Shown here: positions 57,409 to 64,000 of the stretch, piece by piece
Layout: each line of letters begins with the position of its first letter
How positions within the stretch are numbered: the first letter of the stretch is position 1
Origin: Penicillium oxalicum
Lineage: Eukaryota > Ascomycota > Eurotiomycetes > Eurotiales > Aspergillaceae
Assembly: GCF_001723175.1 (NCBI RefSeq)
Contig: NC_064654.1
Span: 2,976,001 to 3,040,000, forward strand
Length of the DNA: 64,000 nucleotides
Reading direction: 5' to 3'
Translations under genes and position numbers: made by a program
The notes under the pieces: generated by a model
The model's input: only the letters and a program-made list of their open reading frames with translations
Databases searched by the model: none
Told to the model about the DNA's origin: nothing

Positions 57409-59894
57409 GCCAGATGTGCAAGTCAGTCGGTCATGGATCATCATCGACACAAGGCCTAGTCGGGTCTTTGTGACGCTAGTGACTACCCCAAATGGCAGAG
57501 AATTCGAAGGTTTTGGCACCCGTTTTCGATCACCTCGGTGGAGTCTGTATTCTTTTTTTTTCCATTTTCTCTTTTCCATTTTTTTCTCCCCCTTTCTTCA
57601 TGTCAAAACCCTCCAACCACACAAATGCCGCCGTGGTTGCAGTGCAGGTGGACAACGATTATCATTATAATTATGATGATTCTCATTGACTCTCATTGCA
57701 GAACCCTTAGAAAAATAATGCTCTCAGACATGCGGCCTACGAAACAGTTTCCCTTCTCCACCGCATTGGCTCTCAGTGTCAGACCAAAGACTGTCAAAGG
57801 CTGGACACTCATCAATAATGACCAGGGAGCGAAATTAAAAAGGAGAGAAAAAAAAAGAGAAAGAGAGAGAGATCGGCTAAGAAATCAAGACCGAGTTGGA
57901 GAATTGCACGAAAAACCGGCTCAGAAGGGCGAAAATCTCTGTCGCCTTTCCAGGACCCTCTTAGCATTGATCGGAACTGATTTACCTTCAAGCAATTTTT
58001 TAATTAGTTGGCCAGCCAACATTTAGGATACCCTTGCTCGGTGCCTATGGATGATTACTGGCCAGCCAATTCCTCATGGATGAAATCTTATTAGGACCCA
58101 ACTAGTGAGATCTCTCGCATGTATACACCGTTTGTAGTCCGGAATCTCCAAGATCCGCGACGTAACCATGGCCATAGTTCCGTGAGTCCCACCATCGCTG
58201 GTACCCGGCAATACAGCTTCCCTCGGGCAACCCACACTGCTACCATTGCGTCGGGTGTCCTTCCCGCGATGCCCACGCTTGGGTTGCCGCTGAGGCTCGT
58301 GGCTCTGGGCAGAGAGCAACCGTCATATGAAATTGTCGGTCGCGTTGTCTCTTAGCCTCTCCGCTGAAATCTACTCCAAAAAATGCGTGCTGGGTCGAAC
58401 ATTCGCGTAGAGGACAGTCATAAACGCAAGACCGCCCCACCTGTACACGAGCACAGTTTGACTCTCCGAACGGGGGCCTGGTTGTGACGAACAATCAATG
58501 ATCACATCCATGGATACCACGATACTCATTATTCATCCTGGGTCTGGTGAGCTGGTACAGTACATCTGCTTTTTCTAGGACTGTGCTGTGACGCTTGTCC
58601 CCCTCGAAAATTTGCCTTTGGTCCCCATGCTCGGCGACTGAATCGTTTCGGGTCTCCATTCTCCATTCCCAGTCTCCACCGGTCAGGCTAGTCGTTCAGG
58701 AGTACCATGTGCAGCCTACTCTTCTACCAGCTTCGATCGTTCAACGAGGGGCTCCTGCAAGAACCCGAAACACCCCAGTCGGGAAGGAGATCGACTTGTG
58801 TCAATATCCAGCTGCAAAATGGCGTCATGTGGATGATGCAACCGCCTTAAAAAGGTTACACCAACCATAGCAACCTGTGATAACCAACAGTCCAATCGCT
58901 CAGGGTAGACTGCCCGTCAAATAAAAGATCACAGATAAAAGGTGAGAAGACTGAAACGGTTGATATTCTCTGTCCGACTGTCGCCGAGGTTGACCGGCCA
59001 TTGTCCCCTAAATGGCCCAAACAAGTCAACGATCCAACTGGCCTGACACGGCCCGATCGATCGACCCTTTTGACTCCTATTCAAGAACTTACAGCCGCTG
59101 GACCAGAGCTAGTCGCCCGGTGTACAGGCTCCTGGGATCGCGATCAGACCATGGTTTTTCTCTCTTCGGCCATTCGTTTCACCGCATTAAAGTGTGGCAA
59201 GAACGTGGTCTAATCGATCTAACTCGCCGAAGGTTAAGACCGAATGCGGATCTTTCTCGTCCTTATCACAACCATGTGTTCCCATCGCTATCAGGCCGGG
59301 GAGAAGCGGATCGGAAGAGAGTTTGACCAATCCGCATTGGGAGGTGAAGTGCCTGAGCTTGCAGGGGATCTGGAGTGGATGCATCAGCCTTGTAACATGA
59401 TGATAATGGAAGATTGATACAAGTGACACCAAAGATAATCGCCTTGGTCATCCCAATTCATCAAACACAGGAACAGACGGAGTCGAGCGGACGGGTGCTG
59501 AGATGGGATGGGCGAAAGAGGAAACACTGGGGCGTCGACCATCGACGTCATCCTGCCTTCCGTCCGCTTCCAGCCTCACAAATGACTCGTATGCCTCCGT
59601 CGCTTGCTCTCTTGACAGGAGCGAGTTTGCGGTGGCACTTGGCTGTGCATATTTCGTCGAGACCCCCACCGGTCGCTAAGCATTCGCGTCTTTCTCTCCA
59701 AGCCACCAACAATCTACCCCTCCGATCCCCAAATCTCGGACCCGTCCAGGCTTCACCGCGCTCAAGCTTTCCCGCCTGTCACCTGCCCGCCCATCCTCGC
59801 CTGTGCCGTTTCGTCATCTTTTCCACTCCTCCACAGTCCAACACCACCAACCCCTCCGACCCCTCCACCAACTCTCCCACCACCCACTACCAAC

Positions 59895-60695
59895 ATGGCG
59901 ACCACCCAGCCCAATCTTTACAGTTTCCCCAACACAGAGGCCTTGGCCAAGGAATTGCGCCCCTACGTCCTCCGCTGTCAAAATGCGGCGCTCGCTCGCC
60001 ATGACACCTTCCGCATCGCGGTCTCGGGCGGTTCACTCCCCGCTGTCCTCGCCAAGGCCCTCCTGGCCGACAGCAACGGCTCTCCCGAGGATACGCCGCA
60101 GTTCAGCAAGTGGCAGATTTTCTTCGCGGACGAGCGCGCGGTCCCGCTCGACGACAAGGACAGCAACTACCTCCTTCTCAAGGATGAACTCCTCGCGAAG
60201 ATCCCGGCCGCGCTCGGCGAACCCACCGTCTATCCGATCGATGAGAAGCACGTGCACGACGGCAACACCCAAGAGCTGGCCGACGCCTATCAGGAAGCCC
60301 TGATGCGCTCGTTCGCCGCCAAGGATAGCGTCAAGCTGCCCATCTTCGATCTCATCCTGCTGGGCTGTGGACCCGACGGCCACACCTGCAGTCTCTTCCC
60401 CGGTCACGATCTCCTGCGCGAGAAGGACGCCTGGGTCGCCGCGGAGACCAACTCCCCCAAGCCGCCTCCCAAGCGCATCACCCTCACCCTTCCCGTTGTG
60501 ACTTCCGCCGCTCACATTGCCTTTGTGGCCACCGGTGCGGGCAAGAAGGATATCCTCAAGTCCATCTTCGACAGCGAAGAGGGTCGCAGCCTCCCGTCTT
60601 CGCTGGTGAACCACGGTGCCGGTGACAAGGTCAGCTGGTTCACTGATCACCCCGCCGTGGAAGGTGTCGCATACCCCCGTCGGGGAAGTTTGTAA
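59895..60695 (+). CDS. 6-phosphogluconolactonase (266 aa)
   Basis: A single exon with an ACCAACATGG start context. It hydrolyses 6-phospho-glucono-1,5-lactone to 6-phosphogluconate, the second step of the oxidative pentose phosphate pathway, in the cytosol. Signatures: RIAVSGGSLPAVLA (phosphate-binding loop, about 40-53), IFFADERAVPLDDKDSNY (76-93), and LLGCGPDGHTCSLFPGH (about 155-171) with the active-site His. The length is typical of the SOL/DevB family without any fused dehydrogenase domain. Codons are strongly biased to C/G third positions compared with neighbours, suggesting high expression. The C/T-rich leader agrees with that. Confidence 0.98.
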   Translation: MATTQPNLYSFPNTEALAKELRPYVLRCQNAALARHDTFRIAVSGGSLPAVLAKALLADSNGSPEDTPQFSKWQIFFADERAVPLDDKDSNYLLLKDELLAKIPAALGEPTVYPIDEKHVHDGNTQELADAYQEALMRSFAAKDSVKLPIFDLILLGCGPDGHTCSLFPGHDLLREKDAWVAAETNSPKPPPKRITLTLPVVTSAAHIAFVATGAGKKDILKSIFDSEEGRSLPSSLVNHGAGDKVSWFTDHPAVEGVAYPRRGSL

Positions 60696-61502
60696 AGAAT
60701 TTCCAGCTCAAGTGTTGTGCCGATCTATATAAGAGAAGGAACCGAGATGTACGAAAATAGACGTTGATCTTTTCTCTCCCTCCTGCTAGGGGCAGGATTC
60801 TAGCGGACAGGAGGGAATTACCGATTGCACTGGCTGATTCATGGTCGGCAGGCCGTGGCGGTCCTGTTTTCGTTCGTCTTTTGGTGAGGAAAAAAAAGAA
60901 TAGAGGTAGAGTTTGAGGGTTTTGGAAGGCAGGCGCGTCTGAGGGACATGTCCGTTGATAGATCTGGGCTTCTCGAGCCCTCTTGGGGCCGAGACTCAAC
61001 TGAGGAGGAGGTCCAGTCACAATTCGTGCATCGGAAACCAACATCAAACACTTGCTATGTCCCTGACCACGCGCAACTTGCTTCCATTAGTACATACCAG
61101 ACTTGAGATCTTTATTCCTCTCGATGAGCATGTAGTAGTGCGACATCCATAACTTCCGCTTGTACGATACTTGTGACCACTGCATACGCATAGCATCTCA
61201 GTTCCAGTCCGATGAGGCAACCGTGAACGGTTCGCTTGTGCCTCCGTTGAAAGTTCCTCCTGTCGCACGGGCCGGGGTTGCTCAGACCACGCGCCTTTTC
61301 CCCACTTTGAGAAGGTTGGTTTGCGCCGCCGATCGTCGAGTCTCGGCTGATCGCTTGCGCTCAGGAGCTTGGCCGACCCGTCGAGTTCTCTGCTCTACGG
61401 ATTTCTGTATGCCGGATTTCCAGACTTCCACCCCGCGACCGAGTCCGCCAAGTGGTGGATGGTGTTGAGCGCCGTGCGATCCTACCCGGCGAATGATTGA
61501 AG
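60696..61502. other. Intergenic, 0.8 kb
   Basis: 3' flank of the lactonase gene and promoter of the next gene. Short frames only. No gene is seen. Confidence 0.6.
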
Positions 61503-63320
61503 ATGCCCATTCCTACGCGGTCCGTCTCGCTGCGGGAGCCCCGAAAGCCGGTCAGTTCGCGAAGCAGCGTGGAGAAACTGCGCATGAGGTTCCCCTAGCT
61601 ACGTACTCTCCAAGCATTCCTCGCTGATACAAGCCTATCCAACCGCCGCCTGCAGAGCTCGAGTATCGCACGACCGGCAACGGAAAATAAATTGACGACC
61701 AAGACCACATCCATCCGACCGCCCGCTCTCTCCGCAAATGACACCCGCCTGTCTCAACTCGGTTCCCCGGCCGAGAGCGACAGCTCCAACGAGACAGCGC
61801 CGTCGACGCGCGGACGAACGTTCCTCCCTCAACGAAGCCACTTGACGCGTGACGAGGGAAATGGTGCCACACAGACACAGGTCCGATTCCAAGCACCGGC
61901 CACAACCACGAGACTCCTGTCGCGACGGGAAGAAACATCACCGAAAAGATCGGGGCAGCAACTGACTGCCGTGGAGAGCGATGATACACGGCGCGTCCCT
62001 TCCACGGCCATCACGAGCGGTGGTGCGCCCGGCCGTCATCCGAGTCTTCGACGACCGAGCGCCTTGAAGACCGATGCGCCCAAGGGCAATGTGCCTTCCC
62101 TCACGAAGAGTACGGTGCCCTCACTGAGGCCTCCATCATCACCGCGAAAGACCTCGACATTGCGATTGCATACTCAGTCCTCGACGGCCGGACAGCGGGC
62201 TGCTTCACCAAAGCGTACGGAGATGCTTCCACCTCCTCGGCCAACACGATCTGCCTCCCTGAAACAACCGCGGGATGCGGCGGCATTGACCTCCTCCGCC
62301 ACAGTGCGAGGTCATGCGCGACATCGTAGCCAAGTTGCTCCGGTCAGTACCAAGTCGATCGGACAGCCGACACCGTCAACTGCTCTGGCGAAAACTCGCG
62401 CGGCATTGTCGACCCAGCAATCTTCATCTCCAACCAAAAGACTCGTCAAGCCTCCTACTCCAACGCCGGGGTCTACATCTGGCCCCGCGGCAGGACTTCT
62501 CATCCCGACTACCTGGCCTGACGTTGCCTCATTGCAAACCGAACTGCTCCAGCTTAGTCTCTTCCATTCGGGCTCGCTCCAGCAACAAGCCGAGTGGAAA
62601 TCCGCCGCAGAGTCCCGTCTGCGTCAAAAGTACGATGCAGTCGCAAGCCAATACCGGTTGATTCTGGTGGATGAGAAAAACATTCAGGAGCAGCTGAACA
62701 TGCGGTCCTTGGCACATTGGCTCCAGAATTGCCACGACGGGGAATCAAAGTCCCCTCACCATCACCAGGGACTCGAGGGGTTCTCGGAGCAGATTCAAAT
62801 ATTCTCACAGATTGTGCAGGAGGTCTCGGATTTAACTGCCTCTGTACCTCAGGGGAGGTACACTCAAGCCGTCGCCGTCTTTGAGGAGTGGTTTGATCGT
62901 GCGAATGGGATTTCGGAGCAACGGGAACACGCCCATCAAGGTGACCCGTGCTCGTTCATCGACCCTCTTCATCGGGGCTGGAAGACTAGTGTACGGGCTC
63001 TGCAGGCTGAATTGGATCTGTACGCGCGCCGAATGCAGACTCTGCACATCTTGTCCCCTGCGGATGAAGAAGACCTCTCGCAGTCGGCCTTGTGTCGAGT
63101 GGCGAGGAGTATCACAGAATCAATTCACTTGATGACGCAGGAAGTTCGGACGATGATGGCATTGGAGGAGGAGATGGTTCTGTCTGAACGAGAGTATGTG
63201 CGCCAGTGGGCGAATGCGTCGGCCCGGTCCTCGAAGGGGAAAAAGGCTCCTCGGGCGGGTGCGTGGAGCCATTCGGCAGGGGACGGACCTTTGTTGAGAG
63301 AGGGAGGAGGGAGAGGGTAG
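61503..63320 (+). CDS. Unrecognised Ser/Pro-rich protein with helical C-terminal half (about 570 aa)
   Basis: The frame runs unbroken from 61,599 to 63,320 but has no ATG near its start. In the same frame, ATG 61503 begins MPIPTRSVSLREPRKP, then a TAG at 61,596 interrupts. An intron 61,551-61,655 (GTCAGT donor, CTGAT branch, CTGCAG acceptor, 105 nt) removes the stop and keeps the frame; a 48-nt alternative ending at CCCTAG (61,598) also works. Residues 1-260 are disordered and basic with SPRK/SPKR motifs (mitotic or microtubule-type phosphorylation is possible). Residues 260-540 are helical with heptad-like stretches (LQTELLQLSLF, FSEQIQIFSQIVQEVSDL, SVRALQAELDLYARRMQTL, ESIHLMTQEVRTMMALEEEM), suggesting a coiled-coil scaffold. 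The family is not recognised; no enzymatic motif is visible. Confidence 0.7.
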
Positions 63321-64000
63321 AGAGGCGTCGAGGGCTCGTCTCGTGTATTCTTTGGCGTGCATCCTCATGTGGGATTTATTCAATGTGTGATGATTGATGG
63401 ACAAAAAAAATGGAAGTGTGTTTCGTTATTCAACCATGTCCTGCCCGGCATTAACTCGGGCATAAGGTTGATATGCTGCTCCTCCAGACATTCCCCTCGT
63501 GTACAACTTGCCTGCGGTACAGAGATATCAGATCGTCATACGCACTAGTAGTAAACACACGACGTTCCACCATGCAGGGATGTAAATTCCATGATCCCGC
63601 CAATCATCCATCTACTACAACAATGTCACCGGACAAGCATTGCAGCCCAACGTGGTAATCCTTCTTTCGGATCATTCCACATATCAAGTCATCATTCTTG
63701 ATCACCCCCGAGTGTCATGGTTCGTCCTCTACGGCGAGCTCGGTAGGAGGTACCTATATATCCACCCCTCATCATGTGAAAGATGGACAATCAGGTCATA
63801 TCCATTGATCCTTGCATACGGGGTCTACCTTAGTAGAATGGGTACCACCGATAAGGTTGATGGATGAAGCCCGACGAATGGAGCAGGGCATATTGATCAG
63901 ATGGGTGGCAGCCCCGGCCGTGGGAAGATCATGAGTGAACGTCTGGTGGAGATCAACGTAGAATATGGATCAAGCTAAGATATACATGTCTTTGGCACAG
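63321..64000. other. Non-coding end of window
   Basis: 3' flank of the preceding gene and unassigned sequence. No gene is supported up to the window edge. Confidence 0.55.

Larger units (their letters stand above)
56413..59894. other. Gene-poor region (3.5 kb)
   Basis: No gene is supported. It holds the promoter side of the small CxxC gene and the promoter of 6-phosphogluconolactonase. The last 150 bp before 59,895 are strongly C/T-rich with CCA/ACC repeats, a common leader type for highly expressed fungal genes. A purine repeat lies at 57,376-57,408. Confidence 0.5.

Noticed and set aside
59803..60303. Long overlapping frame on the lactonase gene
   Set aside because: A shadow of the strongly biased 6-phosphogluconolactonase codons in another frame.
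60033..60650. Antisense open frame over the lactonase
   Set aside because: An antisense shadow created by high third-position GC; no motif.

Overview
The window looks like nuclear DNA of a filamentous ascomycete, most likely Eurotiales (Aspergillus/Penicillium type). The reasons are short GT..AG introns (mostly about 55-140 nt) with CTRAY-type branch sites, pyrimidine-rich leaders, and single-copy housekeeping genes each with its own promoter on either strand. I saw no rRNA, tRNA, CRISPR array, intact transposon or bacterial-style operon.

Layout. 0-8 kb: an unrecognised Ser/Pro-rich protein, a small spliced hydrophilic protein, then a head-to-head pair, a cytochrome b561-type membrane protein (-) and a cystinosin-type lysosomal/vacuolar transporter (+). 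8-25 kb: two C2H2 zinc-finger transcription factors (12.2-13.5 kb +, 22.6-24.5 kb -) in long non-coding flanks. Between them lies a decayed mitochondrial kinase-like gene (17.5-19.3 kb). 25-35 kb: a gene-poor stretch of about 10 kb with very long G and C runs. 35-39 kb: dUTPase (+) and pyridoxal kinase (-), tail to tail. 40-41 kb: a GPI-anchored cysteine-rich surface protein. 42-51 kb: the densest part, with an AFI1-type DENN/SPA polarity protein (-) head to head with an EF-hand myosin-light-chain-like protein (+). A BUB2/Cdc16-type TBC Rab/Ras-family GAP follows in tandem, then a two-RRM RNA-binding protein (-). 51-59 kb: sparse, with one small double-CxxC protein. 59-63 kb: 6-phosphogluconolactonase and an unrecognised helical protein.

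Functional links. dUTPase, pyridoxal kinase and 6-phosphogluconolactonase are basic metabolism (nucleotide hygiene, vitamin B6, pentose phosphate pathway) and show no sign of being a cluster. The 42.3-48.4 kb trio is functionally related: Arf-linked polarity, myosin-II-type light chain, and mitotic-exit/septation GAP. The link is by family knowledge and adjacency only.

Exon coordinates were derived by hand from splice consensus, frame continuity and remembered family conservation. Several short reading frames are offered as low-confidence candidates. I did not find a clearly new molecular system. The best leads are the mutation pattern of the kinase pseudogene, the frame-switching coding signal in the first gene, two tiny exons, the polarity/cytokinesis trio, and the gene-poor segment with homopolymer runs.
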